The notes: generated from the sequence alone by a model not told the origin. DNA of 64,000 nt from Thauera sedimentorum (GCF_014489115.1 NZ_JACTAH010000001.1:1922001-1986000); one strand, 5' to 3'; shown: positions 8,146 through 16,908, numbered from the stretch's first letter. Program-made: numbers and translations.

Positions 8146-8445
8146 AAGCGGGCTTGCCCGCGATTGCGGCGTTCGCTTTGCCACGGCCACATCGCGGCCA
8201 AGGCCGCTCCTACATCTGCCTGTGCTTGCCGTGAGCACCAATCGATGTCATGCGGGTAGGAGCGGGCTTGCCCGCGATTGCGGCGTTCGCTCTTCCCGGC
8301 GGCCGGATCGCGGCCAAGGCTGCTCCTGCATTTGCCTGCGCCTGCCGTGAGCACCAAGCGATGTCATGCGGGTAGGAGCGGGCTTGCCCGCGATTGCGGC
8401 GTTCGCTCTTCCCGGCGGCCGGATCGCGGCCAAGGCCGCTCCTAC
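8142..8445. repeat. Three tandem REP-type palindromic units
   Basis: Units at 8142-8213, 8256-8330 and 8372-8445, spaced about 115 bp. Each has a left arm GTAGGAGCGGGCTTGCCCGC and a right arm ATCGCGGCCAAGGCYGCTCC. The arms are related but not fully complementary: one carries GGGCTTGCCC, the other GGCCAAGGCC. The spacers between units (GTGAGCACCAAKCGATGTCA) are also repeated, so whole ~115-bp modules were duplicated. Related units occur at 22061, 27797 and 55269. The array lies between convergent msrA and the hemerythrin gene, where REP elements often stabilise mRNA 3' ends or end transcription. Confidence 0.9.
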
Positions 8446-8454
8446 GGGGGCGGT

Positions 8455-9000
8455 TCAGATGTAGGTGGCCGGCTTCCTCGGCGCATGGCGCATGTGCAGC
8501 GACAGCCCGAGTGCGGCCATGTGGCTGGACACGCGCCCCAGGATCGTCTGCGCCAGCGGCAGGAACTCCACCTCTTCGAACTGCGCGTGCGCCCGGTAGC
8601 GGGCGACGAAGCGTTCGAGTTCGGCCACGTCCAGATGGCTGTCCTGCCCACGCGCGACGCGCTTGAGCTCGGCTTCCAGCCGTTTCCACGAGGATTCCAG
8701 CTCGCGGTGCTCGTCGGTGAGCCGCTTCGCCAGCACCTGCACCTGATCGCGCTCGGCGCCCTTCTCCGCGCTGGCGAGCACCGCGGGGAAGAGTTCGCGC
8801 TCTTCGTCCAGGTGGTGCTCGAAGATCGCCTCGCGGAAGAACTCCAGCGCGCCGGCGGCGATCTCGCGCGCACGGGCGGCCGGGTCCAGCAGGGCCGGCA
8901 GCTCGTTCAACACGTCCAGGCGCTTGAGGATGCCGGCGTGGCAGTGGGAGAAGTCCTGGACCGGCGCGTTGCCGGTGGCGCTGTCATTGGGCGTGCTCAT
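8455..9000 (-). CDS. Hemerythrin-like HHE domain protein
   Basis: 181 aa, soluble, all-helical. Hemerythrin ligands are visible as DFSHCHAGILKRL, FEHHLDEERELFP, TDEHRELESSW and YRAHAQFEEVEFLP, giving the H...HxxxE...H...HxxxE pattern that binds a di-iron site. Bacterial HHE proteins bind O2, sense it, or protect against NO and peroxide. The gene starts 31 bp after the dctM stop on the same strand, so it is probably the last gene of the gentisate operon. There it could buffer O2 or iron for the two oxygenases; that link is inference. A REP array follows its stop directly. Confidence 0.85.
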   Translation of the reverse strand: MSTPNDSATGNAPVQDFSHCHAGILKRLDVLNELPALLDPAARAREIAAGALEFFREAIFEHHLDEERELFPAVLASAEKGAERDQVQVLAKRLTDEHRELESSWKRLEAELKRVARGQDSHLDVAELERFVARYRAHAQFEEVEFLPLAQTILGRVSSHMAALGLSLHMRHAPRKPATYI

Positions 9001-9031
9001 GCTCTGGTATCCATGTCGTGGTAGGGCGCGC

Positions 9032-10324
9032 TCAGCGCGCGGTCATCAATGCCGGCAGCCAGGTGGAGATCTGCGGCACCGCGGCGATCAGCACCAGCAC
9101 CAGCATGACCGCCAGCAGGAAGGGCGCGGTGGCGCGGAACAGCGGCCCCATGCGGATGTCGGCCTGGACGATGGCGATGTACAGCCCCGGGCCGACCGGC
9201 GGGGTGACCAGGCCGATCACCGTGGCCACGGTGCACACCACGCCGAAGTGGATCGGGTCGATGCCCAGGCTGGTGACCACCGGCATCAGCAGCGGCACCA
9301 CCACGATCAGCACGCTGATGCTCTCCAGGAACATGCCGAGCAGCAGCATCATGACGATGACCAGCAGCAGGAAGACGAAGGGCGAATCGGTGAGCCCCTG
9401 CATGGCCTCGACCACCAGGTCGGGCACGCCTTGGAAGGCCAGCACCCAGCTCAGCACCGAGGCGGCGGCGATCAGGCCGGTGATGGTGGCGGTGTTGATG
9501 CCCACTTCCAGCAGGATGCGGCCGAGCTCGCGCACATGGATCTCGCGGTAGGCCAGGCCCAGTGCCAGCGCGATGACCGCGGCGACGGCGCCGGACTCGG
9601 TGGGCGTCATCACCCCGGCCATGATGCCGCCGATGACCACCACCGGGATCACCGCCGGCACCAGGCCTTCGACCAGCACGCGGAGCGAGGCCGCGCGGTC
9701 GCCACGCTGGCCGGCCGGCAGGCCGGGGCCGAGCAGGCCGGGGCCGAGCAGGCCGAACAGCACGATCACCAGCGCCAGCGCGCTGACCAGCAGCACGCCG
9801 GGCAGGATGCCGGCAATGAACAGCGGAGCGATCGGCTGCACCGCGACCACGCCGTAGATGATCATCAGCATCGACGGCGGGATGATCGGCCCGAGCAGGC
9901 CGGCGGACACGGTGACCGCGCCGGAGAACGCGCGGTCGTAGCCGGTGCGCTCCATGGCCGGGATCATCACCTTGCTCATCACGCCGATCTGCGCGATCGC
10001 CGAACCGAGGATGGAGGCCGCCATGGCGTTGGTGAACAGGTTGGCGTAGGCCAGCCCGCCCCTGAGGCCGCCGACCAGCACCTCGGCCACCGCGATCAGG
10101 CGCTGGGTGAGCCCGGCCTTGTTCATGATCTCGCCCACCAGCAGGAACAGCGGGATGGCCAGCAGGCTGTTGATCTCCAGCGCGCCGTAGAACTGGATGG
10201 GCACCGAATCGAACAGCACGGCGAGGTCGGCGGTGGCCATGAACACCAGCGCGCTGACCAGGATGGTGCCGAGGATGGGCAGGCCGGCGAACAGCAGGCC
10301 GAAGAACACGATCAGGGTGATCAT
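9032..10324 (-). CDS. TRAP transporter large permease subunit (DctM family)
   Basis: 430 aa from the ATG at 10324 (MITLIVFFGLLFAGLPILGT). About 12 hydrophobic segments fill the length, typical of DctM (about 425-430 aa). Conserved pieces include NAMAASILGSAIAQIGVMS and GLLGPIIPPSMLMIIYG. It forms the Na+-coupled transport channel with the small subunit. The reading frame stays open upstream into dctQ, but the ATGA overlap with dctQ and family length fix the start. The segment near 9720-9760 carries a short tandem duplication (GLLGPGLLGPGLPAGQ) that lengthens one loop. Confidence 0.92.
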   Translation of the reverse strand: MITLIVFFGLLFAGLPILGTILVSALVFMATADLAVLFDSVPIQFYGALEINSLLAIPLFLLVGEIMNKAGLTQRLIAVAEVLVGGLRGGLAYANLFTNAMAASILGSAIAQIGVMSKVMIPAMERTGYDRAFSGAVTVSAGLLGPIIPPSMLMIIYGVVAVQPIAPLFIAGILPGVLLVSALALVIVLFGLLGPGLLGPGLPAGQRGDRAASLRVLVEGLVPAVIPVVVIGGIMAGVMTPTESGAVAAVIALALGLAYREIHVRELGRILLEVGINTATITGLIAAASVLSWVLAFQGVPDLVVEAMQGLTDSPFVFLLLVIVMMLLLGMFLESISVLIVVVPLLMPVVTSLGIDPIHFGVVCTVATVIGLVTPPVGPGLYIAIVQADIRMGPLFRATAPFLLAVMLVLVLIAAVPQISTWLPALMTAR

Positions 10325-10818
10325 CGCGCACCTCCGGCGAAGGCGCGCAGCTCGCGCAGGATGGCGGCCAGCTGGTGCCAGGCCATCATCGCCGCGGCCA
10401 GCGGCAGCACGGCGTAGTTCCACCAGCGCGGCAGCTGGGTGGTGGCGCCCAGTTCGATGCGCACCTCGGGGCGGGCGATCCACTCCCAGCCGAGCCAGCT
10501 GAGAAAGGCGAACAGCCCCAGCATGACCACGCCAAGCGCGGCGGACAGCCCGTGGCGCGCGCGCGGCGAGAGCGCGTTGGGCAGGAAGTCGATGGTCACC
10601 AGCTGGCCGTGGCGCACCAGCAGCGACAGGCCGAACAGGGTGGCGAACACCAGCATCTGCACGGAGATTTCCTCCGCCCAGAACAGCGGCGCGCCGAAGA
10701 AGTAGCGCATCACCACCTGCGCCACCATGATGCAGGCGATCGCGCCGGTGAATGCCACCACCAGGCCGCGCTCGATCCAGGCCAGGCCGTGGTCGGCCTT
10801 CTGTATGTATTCCAACAC
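10321..10818 (-). CDS. TRAP transporter small permease subunit (DctQ family)
   Basis: 165 aa with four membrane segments. The start is GTG at 10818, with GAGGAG about nine bases upstream; the following codons read LEYIQKADHGLAWIERGL. DctQ proteins wrap the large subunit and help dock the periplasmic binding protein. FFGAPLFWAEEISVQMLVFA is a typical DctQ core. It overlaps dctM by 4 nt and follows dctP by 105 bp. Confidence 0.9.
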   Translation of the reverse strand: MLEYIQKADHGLAWIERGLVVAFTGAIACIMVAQVVMRYFFGAPLFWAEEISVQMLVFATLFGLSLLVRHGQLVTIDFLPNALSPRARHGLSAALGVVMLGLFAFLSWLGWEWIARPEVRIELGATTQLPRWWNYAVLPLAAAMMAWHQLAAILRELRAFAGGAR

Positions 10819-10923
10819 TGTCGGGACTCCTCAGTGCGGTGCGAGCGCACGGGCGGAGGCCATGCCGGCCCCCTGCCCGCGCGCGTCACGGATGTGACTC
10901 GGTGCTCCGGTGAGCCACGCGGC

Positions 10924-11907
10924 TCAGAGCGCCTTGGCCTGGCCGTAGAAGTCGGCGATCAGCGGGTTGCGGGCGATGTACTGCTCGCGCACCTTGCCAC
11001 CCACCGCCTGGAAGGAGGCCACGTCCGCCTGGATGACCTGGGCGCCGTCGGCGCGGGCCTTGTCCAGGTTGGCCACGTCGGCGTCGATGGCGGCCTTGAA
11101 GCCCCAGGTCTCGGCGTCGGCGACCACCTTGGCGATCATCTCGCGTTCGGCCGGCGAGCGGCTGTCCCACCACTTCTTGGAGACCACGATCACCGCCGGG
11201 AAGGCCATGTGGCCGGTCAGGGTGAGGTTGGGCGCCTGCTGGTGGAATTTCAGTCCGACCAGCGCATCGAGGTCCACATCCACCGCGTCGAGCAGCTTGG
11301 TGGTCAGCGACGGGGCGATCTCGGAGAGCGGCATCGCGGTGGGTGCGGCGCCATTGGCGTTCCACCAGTCGTTGTACACCGGGTTGGGGAAGGAGCGGAT
11401 CTTCTTGTTCGCCAGGTCGGCGGCCGAGGCCACCGGCTGCAGCGAGAGCACGTGGCGCATGCCGGCGAAGGCGTAGCCCAGGCCGACCAGGCCGTGCTTG
11501 TCGAGGCGGCGGAGCATCTCGCGCGCGGCCGGGGTGGCCGCGGCGCGCGAGGCGTGCTCGACGTCGCGGAACACGTAGGGCAGCGACCAGCCGAGGAAGG
11601 CTTCCTCGCGATTGGACATGGCGCCCACGGTGAACACGCCGAACTGCTGCGCGCCGGCCTGCATCAGGTTGATCATCTGCGCCTCGTTGCCGAGCTTCTG
11701 CAGCGGGCTGACCGCGATCTTCATCTTGCCGCCGGAGGCGGTGGCGAGATCGGCGGCGATCTTCTCCGAGACCTGGTGCCAGACGTGGGTGGGCGGGGTG
11801 ATGTGGCCGAGCTTGAGGCTCTGCGCACCAGCGCCGGCGGCGGTGGCGCCGAGGACCAGGCCGGCGAGCGCGGCGCGTGCGAATCGAGCGAATCGGGTGA
11901 TCTTCAT
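10924..11907 (-). CDS. TRAP transporter solute-binding protein (DctP family)
   Basis: 327 aa with a signal peptide cleaved near AGAGAQ/S (residues 1-28). The mature protein starts SLKLGHITPPTHVWHQVSEK, the standard DctP opening. The substrate-arginine region appears as NKKIRSFPNPVYNDWW. It delivers a carboxylate ligand to DctQM. Because it lies between genes for 3-hydroxybenzoate and gentisate breakdown and the DctQM permease, the ligand is probably 3-hydroxybenzoate, gentisate or a related aromatic acid; this is inference from context. The 105-bp gap to dctQ may hold a stem that lets the binding protein be made in excess, as is common in such operons. Confidence 0.92.
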   Translation of the reverse strand: MKITRFARFARAALAGLVLGATAAGAGAQSLKLGHITPPTHVWHQVSEKIAADLATASGGKMKIAVSPLQKLGNEAQMINLMQAGAQQFGVFTVGAMSNREEAFLGWSLPYVFRDVEHASRAAATPAAREMLRRLDKHGLVGLGYAFAGMRHVLSLQPVASAADLANKKIRSFPNPVYNDWWNANGAAPTAMPLSEIAPSLTTKLLDAVDVDLDALVGLKFHQQAPNLTLTGHMAFPAVIVVSKKWWDSRSPAEREMIAKVVADAETWGFKAAIDADVANLDKARADGAQVIQADVASFQAVGGKVREQYIARNPLIADFYGQAKAL

Positions 11908-11946
11908 GGTTTGTCTCCGGATGTGCTTGTTATAAGTGTGGACGAG

Positions 11947-12585
11947 TCATTGCGCGTCCGGCTGCAGGGCCGGTGCCGCGCGGCGGAAGGCGTCGAGTTC
12001 GCCGCAGGCGCGGTCGACCGCGACGATGTTGGGGTAAGGCGAAAGGTCGACCTGGAAGCGGCGCGCGCTCTCGACCTGCGGCACCAGATACACGTCGGCG
12101 AGCGTCGGCACGTTGCCGTGGCAGAAGGCGCCGCGTGCGGGGTCGGCGGCCAGCAGGGCCTCGAGGGCGTCGAAGCCGGCGCCGATCCAGGTGGCGCACC
12201 AGGCCAGCACCGCGGCCTCGTCCTGGCCGAGCTGGCGGCGCAGGTATTCCAGCACCCGGCGGTTGTTGAGCGGGTGGATGTCGCAGCCGACGATGGCGGC
12301 CAGCGCCCGCACCCGCGCACGCGCCGCCGGGTCGGCGGGCAGCAGCGCGGGCGTGGGGTAGCGCTCTTCCAGCCACTCGATGATGGCCGGCGACTGGGTC
12401 AGGGTGAGTTCGCCGTCGGTGAGCGCGGGCACCAGGGCCTGCGGATTGAGCGCACGGAAGGCGGCGCCGAGGTGTTCCTCGGTGCGCAGGTCCACCGGCA
12501 CGTAGTCGTAGGCGATGCCCTTGAGGTTGAGCGCGATGCGCAGGCGGTGCGAGGTGCCGCTGCGGAAGAAGTTGTACAGCTTCAT
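11947..12585 (-). CDS. nagL: Maleylpyruvate isomerase, zeta-class GST
   Basis: 212 aa from ATG 12585. The zeta-class signature is present: LYNFFRSGTSHRLRIALNLK (normally SSxSxRVRIAL; the glutathione-activating serine sits in this SGTS stretch) and LNPQALVPAL plus QSPAIIEWLEERYP. It converts maleylpyruvate, the gentisate ring-cleavage product, to fumarylpyruvate using glutathione. Maleylacetoacetate isomerase is the close alternative, but the neighbours are gentisate dioxygenase and 3-hydroxybenzoate 6-hydroxylase, not homogentisate genes. It starts 11 bp after the hydroxylase stop. Confidence 0.88.
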   Translation of the reverse strand: MKLYNFFRSGTSHRLRIALNLKGIAYDYVPVDLRTEEHLGAAFRALNPQALVPALTDGELTLTQSPAIIEWLEERYPTPALLPADPAARARVRALAAIVGCDIHPLNNRRVLEYLRRQLGQDEAAVLAWCATWIGAGFDALEALLAADPARGAFCHGNVPTLADVYLVPQVESARRFQVDLSPYPNIVAVDRACGELDAFRRAAPALQPDAQ

Positions 12586-12596
12586 CGCCGCCGCCC

Positions 12597-13790
12597 TCAG
12601 GTGCGCGCCAGGCAGTTGTCGGCGTTCCAGCCGTACAGCCATTCCATGGCGTCGTAGAAGCGCTCGGCGGTGCGGCCCTTCCACAGCTCGTTCCTCACCA
12701 GGCGCTCGACGCCCTTGGCGTGGTAGATGCGCCCCATCTCGCGCGAGGACAGCACGATGCGCGCGGTACGCGCGATGCGCGAACGCTGGTACAGGTCGAA
12801 GGCGCGGGCGAAGTCGTTGTCATGCACGCGCAGCGCCTCGCCCAGCGTCACTGCGTCCTCCAGCGCCATGCACGCACCCTGCGCCATGTACTGCGTGGTC
12901 GGGTGGGCGGCGTCGCCCAGCAGGGTGGCGCGGCCAAAAGTCCATTGGCCGATCGGCTCGCGGTCGGCGGTGGCCCAGCGCTTCCAGCTCTTGGGCAGGT
13001 CGATGAGCTGGCGGGCCTTGGGGCAGATGCCCTGGAAGTAGCTCTGCACCTCTTCCGGGCTGCCTTCGGTGACGCCCCACTCTTCCTGCTCGCGGCTGTG
13101 GAAGGTGACCACCACGTTGTACTGCTCACCGCCGCGCAGCGGGTAATGCACCAGGTGGCAGTTGGGCCCCACCCAGATGCTGGCCGCGTTCCACTGCAGC
13201 TCGGCGGGGAAATCCTGCTTGTCCACCACCGCGCGGTACACCACGTGGCCGGTGACCCGCGGCGGGTCATTGACGTACTGCGCGCGCACCACCGACTTGA
13301 CGCCGTCGGCGCCGATCAGCGCCAGGCCGTGGTGGGCATTGCCGTGCTGGTCGAACACGGTCACGCCTTCGTCGTCCTGCTCGATGCGCTCCACCCGGGT
13401 CGAGGTGAGGAACTCCACCCGGCCGGTCTCCTGCGCGCCTTCGAGCAGCGACAGATGCACGTCCACCCGGTGGATGACCGCGTAGGGGTTGCCGAAGCGC
13501 TTGCGGAAGGCCTCGCCGGTGGGGATGCGGCCGACCAGGGTTTCGTCGAGCGCATCGTGCATCACCATCTCATCGGTGTACACAGCGCGGCCGCGCGCCT
13601 TCTCGCCCACGCCCAGGGCGTCGAAGGCGTGGAAGGCGTTGGGGCCGAGCTGGATGCCGGCGCCGATCTCGCCGATCTCCGGCGCCTGTTCCAGCACCTT
13701 CACCGCAAAGCCGCGGCGCACCAGCGCGAGCGCTGCCGCCAGGCCGCCGATGCCGCCGCCGGCGACGATCACGGGTCGTTGTTGGCTCAT
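12597..13790 (-). CDS. 3-hydroxybenzoate 6-monooxygenase (FAD, gentisate-forming)
   Basis: 397 aa group A flavoprotein hydroxylase. The FAD dinucleotide motif GGGIGGLAAALALVRRG is at residues 11-27, the DG motif appears as LIGADGVKSVVRAQY and the GD motif as ATLLGDAAHPTTQYMAQGAC. The family uses NAD(P)H and O2 to hydroxylate a phenolic acid; in this gene set that is 3-hydroxybenzoate to gentisate. Salicylate 5-hydroxylation is excluded because that enzyme is a Rieske system. Length matches XlnD/NagX-type enzymes (about 395-405 aa). ATG at 13790 is preceded by GGAGAG. Confidence 0.9.
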   Translation of the reverse strand: MSQQRPVIVAGGGIGGLAAALALVRRGFAVKVLEQAPEIGEIGAGIQLGPNAFHAFDALGVGEKARGRAVYTDEMVMHDALDETLVGRIPTGEAFRKRFGNPYAVIHRVDVHLSLLEGAQETGRVEFLTSTRVERIEQDDEGVTVFDQHGNAHHGLALIGADGVKSVVRAQYVNDPPRVTGHVVYRAVVDKQDFPAELQWNAASIWVGPNCHLVHYPLRGGEQYNVVVTFHSREQEEWGVTEGSPEEVQSYFQGICPKARQLIDLPKSWKRWATADREPIGQWTFGRATLLGDAAHPTTQYMAQGACMALEDAVTLGEALRVHDNDFARAFDLYQRSRIARTARIVLSSREMGRIYHAKGVERLVRNELWKGRTAERFYDAMEWLYGWNADNCLART

Positions 13791-13830
13791 GTCTCTCTCC
13801 TCTCTCTTCGTCCGTCCGCCTGGGGGCGGC

Positions 13831-14541
13831 TTATTCGGCCGCGCCGATGGTCAGCGCGATCCCGCCGACGCGGTCGATGTGGCCGGCCAGGCGGTCGCCC
13901 GGCTTGACCGCGCCCACGCCTTCCGGGGTGCCGGTGTAGATCAGGTCGCCGGGCTGCAGGTGGTAGAACTTCGACAGGTCGGCGATCAGCTCGGGGATGC
14001 TCCAGATCAGCTGCGACAGGTCGGCCGACTGGCGGGGTTCGCCATTCACCTCCAGACGGATCGCCCCGCTGCCGAGGATGTCCAGCTCGCCGATCGGGAC
14101 GATCTCGGCACATACTGCGGACAGCTCGAAGTCCTTGCCCAGATCCCAGGGCCGGCCCTGCTCGCGGGCCACCAGCTGCAGGTCGCGGCGGGTCATGTCC
14201 AGGCCGGCGGCGTAGCCGTAGATCAGGCTGGCGGCATCGGATTCGGTGACGCGGAAACCCGGCGCGCCGATGGCGACCACCAGCTCCATCTCGTGGTGGT
14301 AATTGCTGGTGCCGGTGGGGTACGGCACGGTGGCGCCGGATTCGACCAGCGTGGAAGCAGCCTTGGTGAAGTAGAAGGGCTGCGCATTGGCCTTGTCGAC
14401 CGGCACGCCCATCTCCACCGCGTGGGCGTGGTAGTTGCGGCCCACGCAGAAGATGCGATTGACCGGGTAGCGCGCTTGCAGGCCGCGCACCGGCAGGGAG
14501 TACACCGGGGGCGGGGTGAACAGGTATTGGGTCTGGCTCAT
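13831..14541 (-). CDS. nagK: Fumarylpyruvate hydrolase, FAH family
   Basis: 236 aa using the ATG at 14541 (MSQTQYLFTPPPVYSLPVRG). An in-frame ATG at 14580 would add 13 residues but overlaps the upstream gene; the shorter form fits family length. FAH-family landmarks include IFCVGRNYHAHAVEMG, the metal-binding HHEMELVVAIG, GYAAGLDMTRRDLQ and IYTGTPEGVGAVKPGD. It splits fumarylpyruvate into fumarate and pyruvate, the last step of the gentisate route. It starts 31 bp after the dioxygenase. Confidence 0.9.
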   Translation of the reverse strand: MSQTQYLFTPPPVYSLPVRGLQARYPVNRIFCVGRNYHAHAVEMGVPVDKANAQPFYFTKAASTLVESGATVPYPTGTSNYHHEMELVVAIGAPGFRVTESDAASLIYGYAAGLDMTRRDLQLVAREQGRPWDLGKDFELSAVCAEIVPIGELDILGSGAIRLEVNGEPRQSADLSQLIWSIPELIADLSKFYHLQPGDLIYTGTPEGVGAVKPGDRLAGHIDRVGGIALTIGAAE

Positions 14542-14572
14542 GTCGGGTGTCTCTGTGGGTTCTGTCGGGAAA

Positions 14573-15610
14573 TCAGGCACGCACTTCGTAGACGCCGAGC
14601 TTCCTGTGCAGCGGCGACTCGTCGGCGACGAAGACGAAGGCGGGCCGCTCGGCCGAGCGGTTGCTCAGGGTGATCGGCACGTAGCCGGGCACGCAGCAGG
14701 TGTCGGCTTCGGCCAGGGTGAAGCTGGCGCCGTCCGCGCTGACCTGCGCGCCACCTTCGATCTGGTGGAACACGGTGGCTGGCGAGCGCGCCGGCAGCTG
14801 CAGGGTTTCGCCCGGGCGCAGCATCAGCGCTGAGTAGCCGAGGATGGCCTGGCAGTCGGCGCCGGATTCCGGGTTCACATAGGCCACCTGCACCGCCTCG
14901 ATCTGCGGTTCGGCCTCGGCCAGCGCGAGCAGCGCGGCACGCACCTCGGCCCACGGGTAGCGCAGCATCGGGAAGCGCTTGTCGGCGCGCGCGAACACCG
15001 GCGAGGGCACCACCCCGCCGCGCCGGTAGGCACGCTCGGTGGCCTGGGCCTCGACCTGCTGGGCCTCGCCCTCGGTCACGTAGGAGGCTTCCATGTAATA
15101 GACCAGCGGCAGGTCGAGCACGTCCAGCCACACCACCGGCGCCTTGCCGTCGTGGCCGTGCTCGTGCCACAGGCCGGTGGGGGTGAGGATCAGGTCGCCG
15201 CGGCTCATCGGGCACTTCTCGCCATCGACCGTGGTGTAGGCGCCCTCGCCTTCCACGATCATGCGCACCGCGTTCGGCGTGTGTTTGTGCGCCGGCGCCC
15301 ATTCGCCCGGCAGCAGCAGCTGCATGCCCAGGTAGATCGCCGCGCTGGCCTGCATCTTCTCCAGCCCGTGGCCCGGGTTGGCCAGCACCAGCACGCGGCG
15401 CTCGGCCTTCTCGATCGGGGTCAGTTCGCCGGCCTTGAGCAGCAGCGGGCGCAGCGCTTCATACGACCAGCTCACCGGCCTGGTGCGCCGCGTGGGCACG
15501 CCCGGCGGCAGCACCGCGCGCAGGCTGGGCCACAGCGGCACCAGGTTGTGTGCGTCGAGCGCGTCGCGGTAGTCCTGCGGCAGTTCGTCGAGTCGTCCGA
15601 GTTCCAGCAT
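14573..15610 (-). CDS. nagI: Gentisate 1,2-dioxygenase, bicupin
   Basis: 345 aa from ATG 15610, which has GGAGGAGCG upstream; the open frame extends 42 codons further but lacks a site. The first cupin shows the iron ligands in APAHKHTPNAVRMIVEGEGA and LILTPTGLWHEHGHDG; the second cupin is at about 255-335 (GYSALMLRPGETLQLPARSP). Uses Fe(II) and O2 to open the gentisate ring to maleylpyruvate. As first gene of the minus-strand operon and divergent from the LysR gene, it is likely the directly regulated promoter-proximal gene. Confidence 0.93.
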   Translation of the reverse strand: MLELGRLDELPQDYRDALDAHNLVPLWPSLRAVLPPGVPTRRTRPVSWSYEALRPLLLKAGELTPIEKAERRVLVLANPGHGLEKMQASAAIYLGMQLLLPGEWAPAHKHTPNAVRMIVEGEGAYTTVDGEKCPMSRGDLILTPTGLWHEHGHDGKAPVVWLDVLDLPLVYYMEASYVTEGEAQQVEAQATERAYRRGGVVPSPVFARADKRFPMLRYPWAEVRAALLALAEAEPQIEAVQVAYVNPESGADCQAILGYSALMLRPGETLQLPARSPATVFHQIEGGAQVSADGASFTLAEADTCCVPGYVPITLSNRSAERPAFVFVADESPLHRKLGVYEVRA

Positions 15611-15721
15611 TGTTCGCTCCTCCAGCGTTTCGGTCGCCGCTCCGGCTGTCCCGACCGGGATTGGCCCGGTCGCAGCGGGCGGCGATGCGTTGTGTGGAGT
15701 GCAATCTATCGAGCGAGCTTT

Positions 15722-15765
15722 ATTCCGTCGACGCATGGCGTGGAATAATGCGATTTCGAAAATCG
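15722..15765. promoter_or_regulatory. Candidate LysR operator in the divergent gentisate promoter region
   Basis: In the 170-bp gap between the dioxygenase and lysR starts, two inverted repeats sit side by side: ATTCC (15722-15726) with GGAAT (15742-15746), and CGATTT (15751-15756) with AAATCG (15760-15765). LysR-type regulators bind T-N11-A interrupted dyads between divergent genes and typically cover two sites, so the arrangement fits. The second dyad is only about 15 bp before the lysR start and could serve autoregulation. Confidence 0.45.
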
Positions 15766-15780
15766 AATAGTGAGCCGAGG

Positions 15781-16698
15781 ATGAGCACCCCCGACCTGCG
15801 TCCGCTGATGGTCTTCGATGCGATCTACAAGACGCGCAGCGTCAGCCGCGCCGCCGAGCAGCTGGAGCTTGGCCAGCCGGCGGTGAGCATCGCCCTGGGC
15901 AAGCTGCGCGATCACTTCGGCGACCCGCTGTTCGTGCGCACCTCGGCCGGCATGGAGCCCACGCCGCTGGCGGCCGAGCTCGCCGGCCCGATCCGCAACG
16001 CGCTGGACGCGCTGGACGAGGCGCTCGGCCACCGCGCGCTGTTCGACCCGGCCAATTCCGAGCGCAGCTTTCGCATCTGCATGACCGACATCACCCACCT
16101 GGTGCTGCTGCCCCGCCTGTGGCGGCGGCTGCGCGCCACCGCGCCCGGGGTGAGGATCGAGATCTCGCCGCTGTCGGCCGACACCGGGCGCCTGCTGGAA
16201 GCGGGCGAGGCCGACCTCGCCGTGGGCTTCATCCCCGACCTGGAAGCCGGCTTCTACCAGCAGGCGCTGTTCCGCCAGCAGTACGTCTGCCTGGCCAGCG
16301 CAGACCACCCGCGCATCCGCGGCGGACTCAGCCTGGCGCAGTACCAGGCCGAGGACCACGCGGTGTTCAGCACCTCGGGCACCGGCCACCAGGTCATCAA
16401 CCAGGAGATTGCCCGCCAGGGCATCACCCGACGCATCGTGCTCAACATCCCCAACTTCCTCGGCGCCGCCTTCGTGGTCGAGCGCACCGACCTGCTGATG
16501 ACCGTTCCCCGCCGCCTGGGCGAACTGCTGCGCGGCCGCGGCGACTTCAGCATCTTCCCGGTGCCCTTCACCCTGCCGGAGTTCACCGTCAAACAGCACT
16601 GGCACGCGCGCTTCCACCACGATCCGGGCAACCGCTGGCTGCGCGGCGCAATCGCCGAGCTGATGTCGGAGCTCGATCCGCCCATGGTGCGCGAATAG
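15781..16698 (+). CDS. LysR-family transcriptional regulator of the gentisate operon
   Basis: 305 aa. Helix-turn-helix at residues 17-40 (TRSVSRAAEQLELGQPAVSI, then LGKLRDHFGDPLFVRT). The effector domain follows from about residue 90 and includes LVLLPRLWRRLRATAPGVRI. The N-terminal style (LRPLMVFDAIYKTRSVSRAA) belongs to the NodD/LinR/NahR-like subgroup, many of which respond to aromatic acids. Transcribed divergently from the gentisate operon, so it most likely activates it with 3-hydroxybenzoate or gentisate as inducer. ATG 15781 follows CGAGG closely; the upstream in-frame extension lacks coding features. Confidence 0.88.
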   Translation: MSTPDLRPLMVFDAIYKTRSVSRAAEQLELGQPAVSIALGKLRDHFGDPLFVRTSAGMEPTPLAAELAGPIRNALDALDEALGHRALFDPANSERSFRICMTDITHLVLLPRLWRRLRATAPGVRIEISPLSADTGRLLEAGEADLAVGFIPDLEAGFYQQALFRQQYVCLASADHPRIRGGLSLAQYQAEDHAVFSTSGTGHQVINQEIARQGITRRIVLNIPNFLGAAFVVERTDLLMTVPRRLGELLRGRGDFSIFPVPFTLPEFTVKQHWHARFHHDPGNRWLRGAIAELMSELDPPMVRE

Positions 16699-16908
16699 GC
16701 CGCGGGCCTGCCGGGGGCAAAGGAGCGGCACCATTGCCTCGGCCAAACGGATAATCGGCCAAACATATCCGGAAGCGATAGACCGACGATCTTCGCCCCG
16801 TCGCCCCCGGCACCGCCCCCGATTCCTGCAAGCAACGCGGGCTCGCCACCAAAGCGGAGATGGGAAGAGTCACGCGAGGAAGCACTTCACGATTCTACAA
16901 ACACATCC

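Noticed and set aside
10375..12657. Long plus-strand frame opposite the TRAP and isomerase genes
   Set aside because: High GC leaves antisense frames open; no domain, and the minus strand has DctP, DctQ and GST motifs.
14542..14580. Upstream start for the fumarylpyruvate hydrolase
   Set aside because: It would overlap the dioxygenase gene and add 13 residues absent from the family.
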